From: CAISIP01 sp031396205 | Lineage (GTDB): Bacteria > Pseudomonadota > Gammaproteobacteria > Burkholderiales > Burkholderiaceae_C | Direction: 5' to 3' | Assembly: GCA_031396205.1 (NCBI GenBank) | Contig: JANNKH010000080.1 | Span: forward strand, 20,556 to 84,555 | DNA: 64,000 bases | In this document: piece by piece, positions 44,024 through 51,315 of the stretch | Numbering within the stretch: position 1 is the stretch's first letter | How the letters are laid out: each line of letters begins with the position of its first letter | Notes under the pieces: model-generated | What the model was told of the DNA's origin: nothing | What the model saw: the letters and a program-made list of their open reading frames with translations, nothing else | Databases searched by the model: none | Made by a program: the position numbers and the translations under genes

Positions 44024-44434
44024 TCAGTTGCTCGGCTTGGCCGGGACCTTTTTGTCGTCACGCCTGGCAGATGCAGTGAAGAGTTCGGCGTCCGGTTCGC
44101 CCTTGCGCTTGGTCGTTCGCGCTGCGACGGCCTTTGGCGGTCGGGCCGGCGACACGCCCGGCGCGGCCCGCGATGCGACCGCAACCGCGCGCTCGGTTGC
44201 CAATCGGCTTTTCTCCAACTGATCGGCCTGGCGCAAGGCTTGCACCGTTGCCGTGTCGGTTTGTGCCTTCTGCGCGTGGGTGCGACTGTCGTCGACGGAC
44301 AGGGCTGCGCCGCCGGGGCATGGCACTTGGCTGTACGAACTGGCGCAGCGGTAGATGGTCTGGGCTGGCAGCGCCGTCGGCTGCAGGCCGTGCAATGCCA
44401 GCGCAATCAACAGGCCGGGTTTGAAGTCGGGCAT
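44024..44434 (-). CDS. Exported DUF4124-like protein
   Basis: This 136-residue protein has a leader (LLIALALHGLQPTALPAQ) and then the YRCASSYSQVPCPGGAAL segment, which resembles the start of DUF4124 domains (I-Y-K-C-x-Y-S-x-P-C). A long charged, helix-prone stretch follows (KAQTDTATVQALRQADQLEK), and a basic tail rich in Lys, Arg and Pro closes it. It is probably periplasmic or envelope-associated, and function is unknown. It precedes the peptidyl-tRNA hydrolase gene's stop by about 75 bases on the same strand. Confidence 0.7.
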   Translation of the reverse strand: MPDFKPGLLIALALHGLQPTALPAQTIYRCASSYSQVPCPGGAALSVDDSRTHAQKAQTDTATVQALRQADQLEKSRLATERAVAVASRAAPGVSPARPPKAVAARTTKRKGEPDAELFTASARRDDKKVPAKPSN

Positions 44435-44507
44435 GGCGAATCACCTCGCGGAAACGGCAGTGGGCAGTGCCGGGGTGATGGCGGCGAAGCGCCGATGCGC
44501 GTGCGAA

Positions 44508-45110
44508 TCAACCCGGGGTGGCGGGACCATTCTCCGGTGCAGGCCGGGTGTGCAGCAACATGGTTGCCTTGGCAACCTCATCATTTAGCAGGAAGGGAAC
44601 CGCCTGCAGCGAGCGCGCGATGCACGACGCGATGGCCTGCCGGTGTTCGGCCATGGGTTTCTTCAGCACCCAGTTAATGACTTCTGCCTTGACACCCGGG
44701 TGGCCGATACCCAGGCGCAGTCGCCAGTAGTCGTCGCTGCCGAGCTGGTCGTGGATATCGCGCAAGCCGTTGTGACCGGCGTGGCTGCCGCCGCGCTTAA
44801 GCCGCATCTGGCCCGGTACGATGTCCAGTTCGTCATGCACAACCAGGATCTCGTGCGGGGCGATCTTGAAAAAGTGCGCCAGGGCCGCGACAGAGCGGCC
44901 CGAGTGGTTCATGAAGGTCTGCGGCTTGAGCAGCCAGACGGTATGCCCATGCATGGTGGTGCGGGCGGCCAGGCTCTGCCAGGACTTGTCCGCCGTCAGC
45001 GTGACCCGCAAGCTGTCTGCCAACGCGTCAATCCACCAGAATCCGGCATTGTGGCGGGTCCCGGCGTATTCGGGCCCCGGATTGCCAAGGCCGACAAACA
45101 GCTTGATCAT
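44508..45110 (-). CDS. pth: Peptidyl-tRNA hydrolase
   Basis: Pth releases tRNA from peptidyl-tRNA that has dropped off ribosomes. The 200-residue protein starts MIKLFVGLGNPGPEYAGTRH, with the catalytic histidine in RHNAGFWW, then LKPQTFMNHSG and VVHDELDIVPG with the active aspartate and RLKRGGSHAGHNGLRD, all typical. A frame extension upstream of the ATG at 45110 covers the terminator of rplY and is not used. The gene follows rplY in the usual prs-rplY-pth order but is separated from it by the terminator, so it probably has its own promoter. Confidence 0.96.
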   Translation of the reverse strand: MIKLFVGLGNPGPEYAGTRHNAGFWWIDALADSLRVTLTADKSWQSLAARTTMHGHTVWLLKPQTFMNHSGRSVAALAHFFKIAPHEILVVHDELDIVPGQMRLKRGGSHAGHNGLRDIHDQLGSDDYWRLRLGIGHPGVKAEVINWVLKKPMAEHRQAIASCIARSLQAVPFLLNDEVAKATMLLHTRPAPENGPATPG

Positions 45111-45174
45111 CGGCCAATTATCGATGCCCTCTATCCGCGCGCGACCGGCCATTCGGCACGCCGAACCAGGGGAC

Positions 45175-45202
45175 AAAAAAATGGCCCACCGAAGTGGGCC
45201 AT
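45175..45202 (-). terminator. Rho-independent terminator after rplY
   Basis: On the minus strand ATGGCCCAC, the loop TTCG, and GTGGGCCAT form a perfect nine-bp stem with a stable tetraloop, followed by seven T. It lies 30 bases after the rplY stop and would end the lolB/ispE-prs-rplY transcripts before pth. Confidence 0.93.
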
Positions 45203-45231
45203 GGTCCGTGCCGGCGTCAGCCGCAGCCGGA

Positions 45232-46020
45232 CTATTTCTTCGCTGGCGGTGCCTTGGCGGCAGGAGCCGCTTTTGCCGCTGGAGCTCCCTTGGCCGCCGG
45301 GGCGCCCTTGGCAGCTGGGGCAGCCTTGGCAGCTGGAGCAGCCTTGGCAGCTGGAGCAGCCTTGCCAGCTGGCGCTCCCTTGGCAGCGGGAGTCGCCTTG
45401 GCGTCGGCGGCGGCACCAGCGTCTGCCGCGGCAGCGTCTGCGTTGGCCTCGGAGGCCTCGGCTGCTGGCAAAACGACCGACACCAACACCGGGTTCATCT
45501 GGCCGCTCTTGACTGGCGTGACACCCTTTGGCAGGGTGATGTCCTTGAGGTGCAGCGAAGTGCCCTTGGTCAGGTTCGACAGATCGACCTCGATGAATTC
45601 GGGAAGGTTCGACGGCATGCAGGTCACGTCGAGCTCGTTCACGACGTGGTTGACCAGGCAGTGGTCGAGCTTGACAGCCGGCGATTCCTCCTCGCCCACG
45701 TAATGCAATGGCACCTTCAGGTGCAGCTTGGTACGGGCGACGACGCGCTGGAAGTCGGCATGCAGCACCAACTGCTTGTACGGGTGCATCTGCAGGTCAC
45801 GCAGCAACACTTTGGTACTGGCGCCACTGACTTCCATGTCCAGGATGGTCGAGTGGAAGGCTTCCTTCTTGATGGCATGCCACAAGGCGTTGTGGTCGAG
45901 CTCGATCAGTTGTGGTTCGCCATCGCCCCCGTAGACGATGCCCGGTGTGCGACCTGTGATGCGAAGACGGCGGCTCGCACCCGTCCCCTGCTTGGCGCGC
46001 TCAAAAGCGACAATTTTCAT
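45232..46020 (-). CDS. rplY: 50S ribosomal protein L25/general stress protein Ctc with H1-like tail
   Basis: This is the L25 (5S rRNA-binding) protein in the longer Ctc/TL5 form. The N-terminal L25 domain runs from MKIVAFERAKQGTG to about residue 95, and the TL5 domain from about 96 to 187 (for example NLPEFIEVDLSNLTKGTSLH). A tail of about 75 residues then follows: first acidic and alanine-rich (EASEANADAAAADAG), then repeats of PAAKAA/PAAKGA to the end (residues 208-262). The 262-residue length is larger than the roughly 200-215 usual in this group. The tail resembles the Lys-Ala-Pro repeats of histone H1-like proteins. It is followed by a strong terminator. Confidence 0.94.
   Translation of the reverse strand: MKIVAFERAKQGTGASRRLRITGRTPGIVYGGDGEPQLIELDHNALWHAIKKEAFHSTILDMEVSGASTKVLLRDLQMHPYKQLVLHADFQRVVARTKLHLKVPLHYVGEEESPAVKLDHCLVNHVVNELDVTCMPSNLPEFIEVDLSNLTKGTSLHLKDITLPKGVTPVKSGQMNPVLVSVVLPAAEASEANADAAAADAGAAADAKATPAAKGAPAGKAAPAAKAAPAAKAAPAAKGAPAAKGAPAAKAAPAAKAPPAKK
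45235..45399. repeat. Ala-Ala-Lys-Ala-Ala-Pro tandem repeat region in rplY
   Basis: The 3' end of rplY consists of 15- to 18-bp imperfect tandem units; TTGGCAGCTGGAGCAGCC occurs twice in direct succession near 45326-45361 with near copies on both sides. All units keep the frame. Copy-number change by slippage would only lengthen or shorten the basic tail. Confidence 0.85.
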
Positions 46021-46125
46021 GATTCACTCCAATGAGAGTCTGCCGCGACCAGCAGGACTCCGGTTAAAAAAGCCGGCTCCGGTCTCCCGGTTTGCCAGCC
46101 ACATATGCTCCGGTTGGCCAACCCG

Positions 46126-47103
46126 TTAAAACAGGTTTTCCTGATCCGAGAACAAACTCATCACCGAGTCGCCCGTTGCGATGCGCTGGATCGTTTCAGC
46201 GATCAGCGGCGCCACGGTCAACTGGCGGATTTTTCGGCACTCCTGGGCTGCGTTGCTCAGCGGGATGGTGTCAGTGACCACCACTTCGTCGAGCGCGGTT
46301 CCCTGCGCAATGCGTTCGATAGCCGGGCCCGAGAAGATGGGGTGCGTGCAATACGCGTAGACCATCTTTGCGCCGCGCTCCTTGAGCACTTCGGCCGCCT
46401 TCACGAGCGTGCCGGCGGTATCGATCATGTCGTCCATGATGACGCAGTTGCGACCCTCGATCTCGCCGATCACATGCATCACCTCGCTGACGTTGGCCTT
46501 GGGCCGGCGCTTGTCGATGATGGCCAGGTCACATCCCAGCTGCTTGGCCAGTGCGCGGGCCCGCACGACGCCGCCGACGTCGGGCGAAACGACGATCAGG
46601 TCGTCATAGTTTTTCTGCCGCAGGTCGCCCAGCAGAACCGGCGAGGCATAGATGTTGTCGACCGGAATGTCAAAAAAGCCCTGGATCTGATCCGCATGCA
46701 GGTCCATCGTCAGCACCCGGGCCACACCGACGGTCTGCAGCATGTTGGCCACCACCTTGGCCGTAATCGGCACCCGCGTCGAGCGCGGCCGACGGTCTTG
46801 TCGGGCATAGCCAAAGTAGGGGATCACCGCACAAATGCGCTCAGCCGATGCCCGCTTGAGCGCGTCGACCATGATCAGCAGCTCCATCAGGTTCTCGTTG
46901 GTCGGTGCACAGGTGCTCTGGATCACGAACGCATCGCGGGTCCGCACGTTCTGGTTGATCTCGACCGTGACTTCGCCGTCGGAAAAGCGTCCGACCTTGG
47001 CGGCGCCCAGCGAAATGCCCAGGTGGTGGGCAATGTCTGCCGCCATGAGCGGATTCGCATTGCCGGTGAAGACCATGAAATCTGGTGGGTGCGCGACCTG
47101 CAT
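46126..47103 (-). CDS. prs: Ribose-phosphate pyrophosphokinase
   Basis: Prs makes phosphoribosyl pyrophosphate for nucleotides, histidine and tryptophan. The 325-residue product has the metal-binding DLHADQIQGFFDIPVDN, the PRPP-loop CVIMDDMIDTAGTLVKAAEVL and the flexible loop YARQDRRPRSTRVPITAK, all intact. The ATG at 47103 starts MQVAHPP; MVFTGNANP a few codons later is an alternative close to the usual start. The gene sits between tRNA-Gln and rplY on the minus strand in the common beta-proteobacterial order. Confidence 0.96.
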   Translation of the reverse strand: MQVAHPPDFMVFTGNANPLMAADIAHHLGISLGAAKVGRFSDGEVTVEINQNVRTRDAFVIQSTCAPTNENLMELLIMVDALKRASAERICAVIPYFGYARQDRRPRSTRVPITAKVVANMLQTVGVARVLTMDLHADQIQGFFDIPVDNIYASPVLLGDLRQKNYDDLIVVSPDVGGVVRARALAKQLGCDLAIIDKRRPKANVSEVMHVIGEIEGRNCVIMDDMIDTAGTLVKAAEVLKERGAKMVYAYCTHPIFSGPAIERIAQGTALDEVVVTDTIPLSNAAQECRKIRQLTVAPLIAETIQRIATGDSVMSLFSDQENLF

Positions 47104-47168
47104 GAAATTCTCGGCGATTAGGTCAGGGTTTTGGCCGGATACTTGCGCTACCGACACAGACTTTACTT

Positions 47169-47245
47169 TGGCAGGGGAGGAAGGATTCGAACCTTCGCAT
47201 GCTGGAATCAAAATCCAGTGCCTTAACCAACTTGGCGACTCCCCT
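47169..47245 (-). tRNA. tRNA-Gln (anticodon UUG)
   Basis: The minus strand folds as a complete tRNA: acceptor AGGGGAG/CTCCCCT, anticodon stem CTGGA/TCCAG with loop TTTTGAT, giving anticodon TTG, and T-arm with TTCGAAT. The discriminator is G and CCA is encoded (77 bases). It lies between ispE and prs, a common position in this group. Confidence 0.96.
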
Positions 47246-47276
47246 ACACAGGTCGGCAGCGTATTGCTACCTACCG

Positions 47277-48137
47277 TCAATCCTTGGCTTGAACCCATCC
47301 CGACAGGGGATGGGCATGCAAGCCGCTGCACCAGCGCGCCTCGAAACCCGACGGAACCCCTTGCAAGATTCCTGGATCAGGCGCCGTATTCGCCGCTGCC
47401 CAGGCAAAGACGGCACTGCCTGACCCCGTCATTCTGCCATCCAGTCCGACGGCCGCCAGCCAGTCGAGGGCCTGGGAAATACCGGGGCAATACCTGAGTG
47501 CAACAGCCTGCATATCGTTGCGCCCAAACTCCTGAGGGTTTGCAGCAAAGCCTGCAATTATAGCCATCTCGGTGTTTCTTTTGAGTTCGGGATCTGAAAA
47601 AATTGCCTGTGTGGACAGCCCGTCGGGTGGTTTGACCACCAGGAAAACACCCGGCTCGAGCCGCAGTGGAGTCATCTTCTCGCCGATGCCCTCCACCCAG
47701 GCGTTATGCCCACCCAGGAAAAACGGCACATCGGCGCCCAGCTGCAATCCGATCGTCAGCAACCGGTCCAGCGGCAGATGCAGGTCCCACAGCCGATTGA
47801 GCGCCAGTAGGCAGGATGCCGCGTCCGAAGAGCCGCCACCCATGCCCGCCTGGGTCGGAATGGATTTCTCGATACGGATATGCACCCCCAACCGAGTTCC
47901 GGTCGCGGCCTGCAGTGACCTGGCGGCTCGCACCGTGAGGTCATCGCTGGGCAGAGGCGTTGCCAGGTCTTCGCGGCTGATCGCACCACCTGGTCGCAGA
48001 TCGAAATGGAGGGTGTCGCACCAATCCAACAACACCATCGCAGACTGCAGCGCATGGAAACCATCGCTGCGCCGGCCGGTGATGTGCAGGAACAGGTTGA
48101 GTTTGGCCGGCGCCGGCACGTCGTACAGGGACTTCAT
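47277..48137 (-). CDS. ispE: 4-diphosphocytidyl-2-C-methyl-D-erythritol kinase
   Basis: IspE phosphorylates 4-diphosphocytidyl-methylerythritol in the MEP isoprenoid pathway. The 286-residue GHMP kinase begins DVPAPAKLNLFLHITGRRSDG with the conserved lysine and aspartate. The ATP loop PTQAGMGGGSSDAASCLLAL and the C-terminal DGRMTGSGSAVFAW are intact. It lies 22 bases after lolB and 32 bases before tRNA-Gln on the same strand, as in related genomes. Confidence 0.96.
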   Translation of the reverse strand: MKSLYDVPAPAKLNLFLHITGRRSDGFHALQSAMVLLDWCDTLHFDLRPGGAISREDLATPLPSDDLTVRAARSLQAATGTRLGVHIRIEKSIPTQAGMGGGSSDAASCLLALNRLWDLHLPLDRLLTIGLQLGADVPFFLGGHNAWVEGIGEKMTPLRLEPGVFLVVKPPDGLSTQAIFSDPELKRNTEMAIIAGFAANPQEFGRNDMQAVALRYCPGISQALDWLAAVGLDGRMTGSGSAVFAWAAANTAPDPGILQGVPSGFEARWCSGLHAHPLSGWVQAKD

Positions 48138-48159
48138 CTATTTGCCGCAATGTCTCGAT

Positions 48160-48654
48160 TTAGTCCAGGATCAGCCGCATCTCCACTGCGGGTGCAGGAT
48201 GGACGCGTTGCGCCACCAGTTTCCCGTCCGCCAGCTTGCTCAGGTCTGCGGACCAGCCTTCTGTCTGAGTTGCTTTGCCGGAGAGCCACTCGAACAGGCC
48301 GGCAATCGGCAGTTCGGTCCCGGTAGCCTCGCGGGTCAACGCGTCGATCGAGCCAAAGCGGCGCTGCTGTCCGCTCCAAAACAGGAGCGCATCGCCAGGA
48401 GCCCAGGTCATGCGGGCCAGGGTCGACCCCAGGGGCGAATACAGCGCAAGTTCGCCGGCCTGGGCATTGCCGCGCAGGTCAAAGGCCGCGGAAAAGGACT
48501 GTACCGGTTCGGAGTCGACGCGCAATGCAAGCCGCCCGCTCCATTGGGTACGCACTATCCCCGTGGCCGACGGCGCATGCGGAACCTGGGCGCAAGCGGC
48601 AACGGCCAGTACCAGGCCGAGTGTCAACCAGCGTCGGCGAGAGCGAACGATCAC
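48160..48654 (-). CDS. lolB: Outer membrane lipoprotein receptor LolB
   Basis: LolB accepts lipoproteins from LolA and inserts them in the outer membrane. The 164-residue protein has a lipobox (LAVAACAQ) near residue 20, then WSGRLALRVDSEPVQSFSAAF and LALYSPLGSTLARM in the pattern of the family, with the GLFEWLSGKATQ segment near residue 120. Translation starts at GTG, overlapping the stop of the TPR gene by GTGA, so it is translationally coupled. It precedes ispE. Confidence 0.9.
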   Translation of the reverse strand: MIVRSRRRWLTLGLVLAVAACAQVPHAPSATGIVRTQWSGRLALRVDSEPVQSFSAAFDLRGNAQAGELALYSPLGSTLARMTWAPGDALLFWSGQQRRFGSIDALTREATGTELPIAGLFEWLSGKATQTEGWSADLSKLADGKLVAQRVHPAPAVEMRLILD

Positions 48655-50396
48655 AGGTTCACGCGCAGTCGCCTGATGGTTTCCAGCAGTGTCTCGTTCT
48701 CGGCGTTGATGCCGAGGCCCTCACGCCATACCGCGATCGCTTCGTCGCGCTGGCCCAGCGACCACATGACTTCGCCCAGGTGAGCCGCAATCTCTGCATC
48801 GGGCTTTTCCTGGTAGGCCTTTTTCAGGATGCGCAATGCTTCGGCAAGGTTACCGCTGCGAAACTCAACCCAGGCAAGGCTGTCGGAGATGAAGGGATCG
48901 CCTGGTGCATATTCCAGCGCCTTGAGGATCAGTTCACGCGCCTCCGGCAGGCGCAGGTTGCGATCTGCCAGCGAATAGCCGAGCGCGTTATACGCATGGT
49001 GGTAATCGGGCTTGGTGGCGATTGCCTGGCGCAATAGCCGCTCCATCTCGTCGAGCCGACCCAGTTTCTCGGCGATCATGGCCTGGTCGTACTGGAAGTC
49101 CAGGTCCTTGGGTACCTTGGCCAGCGCCTCGGACAGCACGTCATACGCCAGCTGATACTGCTTGTTGTCGCGCAGCAGCTGTACTTCGGCGCTGACCTTC
49201 AGGCGCGCATCGGCCGGGCTTGGCTCTGGCAATGCCCGGATCATCGCCCGCGCCTCGTCGAGCTTGCCCTGACGCGCCAGGATGGCCGCCCGGCGGCTTT
49301 GGACGCTGACCATCTCCTGGGCATTGTCGATGCGGGCCAGCCAGCCTTGTGCCGTCGTGTAGTCTTTGCGCTGCTCAGCTATCTCGGCCAGACGCAGATA
49401 GGCCTGCGTCAAAGCCGGGTCCGGCTCGGATGCGTCCTTGTCCGGCTTCTGCTCGGCGTGGAGATCGACGAATCGCAACAGCGACGCCTGCGCCAGATCC
49501 GGTTGGCGGTTTTGCTGTTCGAGCGTTCCCTTGATCAGCCAGGCGCGGGCATAGTCCGGCTTCTCGCGCGTCACATGGCCCAGCTGGACGGCCGATTCGG
49601 CATAGCGTTGGCGGCCCAGTAGCGCTGTGGCGTAATCCATGCGCACCTCGAAGCGCGGGTTCGCCTCCAGGTATCGCAACACGGCGGCTTCCGCATCATT
49701 GTTGCCGGCCGAAAACAACGACAAGGCCACGATCGCAGGGCCATCGGCCCGCACATCCAGGGCCTGGCCGCGCAGGACGGCTTCCAGCGCGCCGGAGTTG
49801 TCCTTGGCCTCGGCCCGCATGTGAGCAATCGACGTCCAGGCCGCAGCGCCCAGGTCCGGGTCGGCCAGCTGTTCGGACAGGGCCTGCTCCACAATGCTGG
49901 CGGCCGTTGTCTTGTCAGTCGAACGCGCAAAATAGCCCGGTATGCTGTTGATGGTGGTAACCCGATCCGCACCTTTGGCAAAGGCCAGGTCACGCTGAAG
50001 GGGGGGCAGGCTGTCGTTGAGCCGGTTAAGCCCTATCAGGATTTGCAACAGGTACCGGTTGGCTTCGCGTGATTGCGGCAGGGCGGTTCTCCAGGCCCGT
50101 GCCGCCTGCAATGCCGACTCGCCGGAGCGGCCCCGCAACGCGATGTCCGTGGCCCGCTTGAACAGCCGTGTATCGCCGGTCTTGCGGGCGGCGTCCAGGA
50201 GGATGGAGAAGCCCACGCCGGGCTCGCCGCCAATGGCGTTGAGTTCACCCAGCAGCAACTGGTAAAACAGCTCCGCCGACAGCACCGAGTTGGGTTCGGA
50301 TTCCGTTGGCGGGGCGCTCTGCTGGGCAAGGGCTGGTTGCACACACAGCGTTGTGAACAGCACAATGACAAGGGCGCTGCGTTTGAATGGAATCAT
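48651..50396 (-). CDS. Large exported TPR protein
   Basis: This 581-residue protein has a signal peptide (FKRSALVIVLFTTLCVQPALAQ) and several TPR repeats, best seen near the C-terminus in PDYHHAYNALGYSLADRNLR and GDPFISDSLAWVEFRSGNLA. It is probably periplasmic and may act as a scaffold for the envelope lipoprotein pathway, since it directly precedes lolB. The frame is open upstream of the ATG at 50396, but those residues overlap mutM's start region and are unlikely. Similar proteins precede lolB in other Burkholderiales; the role is not established. Confidence 0.85.
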   Translation of the reverse strand: MIPFKRSALVIVLFTTLCVQPALAQQSAPPTESEPNSVLSAELFYQLLLGELNAIGGEPGVGFSILLDAARKTGDTRLFKRATDIALRGRSGESALQAARAWRTALPQSREANRYLLQILIGLNRLNDSLPPLQRDLAFAKGADRVTTINSIPGYFARSTDKTTAASIVEQALSEQLADPDLGAAAWTSIAHMRAEAKDNSGALEAVLRGQALDVRADGPAIVALSLFSAGNNDAEAAVLRYLEANPRFEVRMDYATALLGRQRYAESAVQLGHVTREKPDYARAWLIKGTLEQQNRQPDLAQASLLRFVDLHAEQKPDKDASEPDPALTQAYLRLAEIAEQRKDYTTAQGWLARIDNAQEMVSVQSRRAAILARQGKLDEARAMIRALPEPSPADARLKVSAEVQLLRDNKQYQLAYDVLSEALAKVPKDLDFQYDQAMIAEKLGRLDEMERLLRQAIATKPDYHHAYNALGYSLADRNLRLPEARELILKALEYAPGDPFISDSLAWVEFRSGNLAEALRILKKAYQEKPDAEIAAHLGEVMWSLGQRDEAIAVWREGLGINAENETLLETIRRLRVNL

Positions 50397-50451
50397 CGAT
50401 CCATAATAATCCAACGCGGTGCGCGCCGTTTCGCGCTGGATTGATATACCC

Positions 50452-51264
50452 ATGCCTGAATTGCCCGAAGTCGAGGTTACGCGCCAGAGTTTTGCCGGCC
50501 GGATACAAGGGGCGATCATCCAGGATGTCTGGCTGGGCAAACCCTTGCGATGGCCATTGGGCTGCGCAGGCGTAGATTTGCACGGGCAAATGGTGCGGCA
50601 GGTACGCCGGCGCGGCAAATACCTGCTGCTCGACCTCGATCAAGGCCTGTTGCTGATCCACTTGGGCATGTCGGGCAGCCTGAGCTTTGGCGCGCAACTG
50701 CCGTCACGCGGGCCGCATCACCATTTCGAGCTTGTCACCAGCCGCGGCAGTTTGCAATTGCAGGACCCCAGGCGCTTTGGCGCGGTGGTCTTCGCGCCGG
50801 GCGAAGATGCCCCAATGGCGCGTAAATTGCTTGGTCGCCTCGGGATGGAGCCGTTGTCCGACCAGTTCGACCTGTCGCTGTTCGTGCAGGGCCTCAAGCA
50901 GCGTCGCAGCGCCGTCAAGCAGGTATTGCTGGCCGGCGACCTGGTGGTGGGGGTCGGCAATATCTATGCGTGCGAAGCCCTTTTTCAGGCCGGCATACGG
51001 CCAACGGTGCGGGCCAACCGGCTCAGCCGCGTCCGCATCGCCCGCCTGCACCAGACGATCCGCGATGTGTTGGCGTGCGCGGTGCAGCGTGGCGGCAGTA
51101 CGCTGCGCGATTTCTCAAGCGCCAATGGAGATGCAGGGCATTTCCAGCTGGAAGCGGCCGTTTATGGCCGCGCCGGCGAGCCCTGTACGGTATGCGCCAC
51201 GCCCATTTCTCGCCTGCTGCAGGGGCAGCGCTCGACATTTTTCTGCCGAATCTGCCAGCATTAG
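50452..51264 (+). CDS. mutM: Formamidopyrimidine-DNA glycosylase
   Basis: MutM excises 8-oxoguanine and ring-opened purines. The 270-residue protein starts PELPEVEVTRQS with the catalytic Pro and Glu. The DLVVGVGNIYACEALFQAGI helix-two-turn-helix and the C-terminal zinc finger CTVCATPISRLLQGQR...CRICQH (four cysteines) are complete. It diverges from the TPR gene by 55 bases. Downstream the dynamin-like GTPase and mutY follow on the same strand, so the two 8-oxoG repair genes flank the GTPase. Confidence 0.95.
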   Translation: MPELPEVEVTRQSFAGRIQGAIIQDVWLGKPLRWPLGCAGVDLHGQMVRQVRRRGKYLLLDLDQGLLLIHLGMSGSLSFGAQLPSRGPHHHFELVTSRGSLQLQDPRRFGAVVFAPGEDAPMARKLLGRLGMEPLSDQFDLSLFVQGLKQRRSAVKQVLLAGDLVVGVGNIYACEALFQAGIRPTVRANRLSRVRIARLHQTIRDVLACAVQRGGSTLRDFSSANGDAGHFQLEAAVYGRAGEPCTVCATPISRLLQGQRSTFFCRICQH

Positions 51265-51315
51265 TGCCTGCAGATCGGCTGGGCGATGCTATATTGAAAG
51301 GCACGGGGGGAAACC

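Noticed and set aside
45235..45399. Tandem units considered as a CRISPR-like array
   Set aside because: Units are 15-18 bp, contiguous, keep the reading frame and code for an Ala/Lys/Pro tail; there are no spacers and no cas genes in the window.
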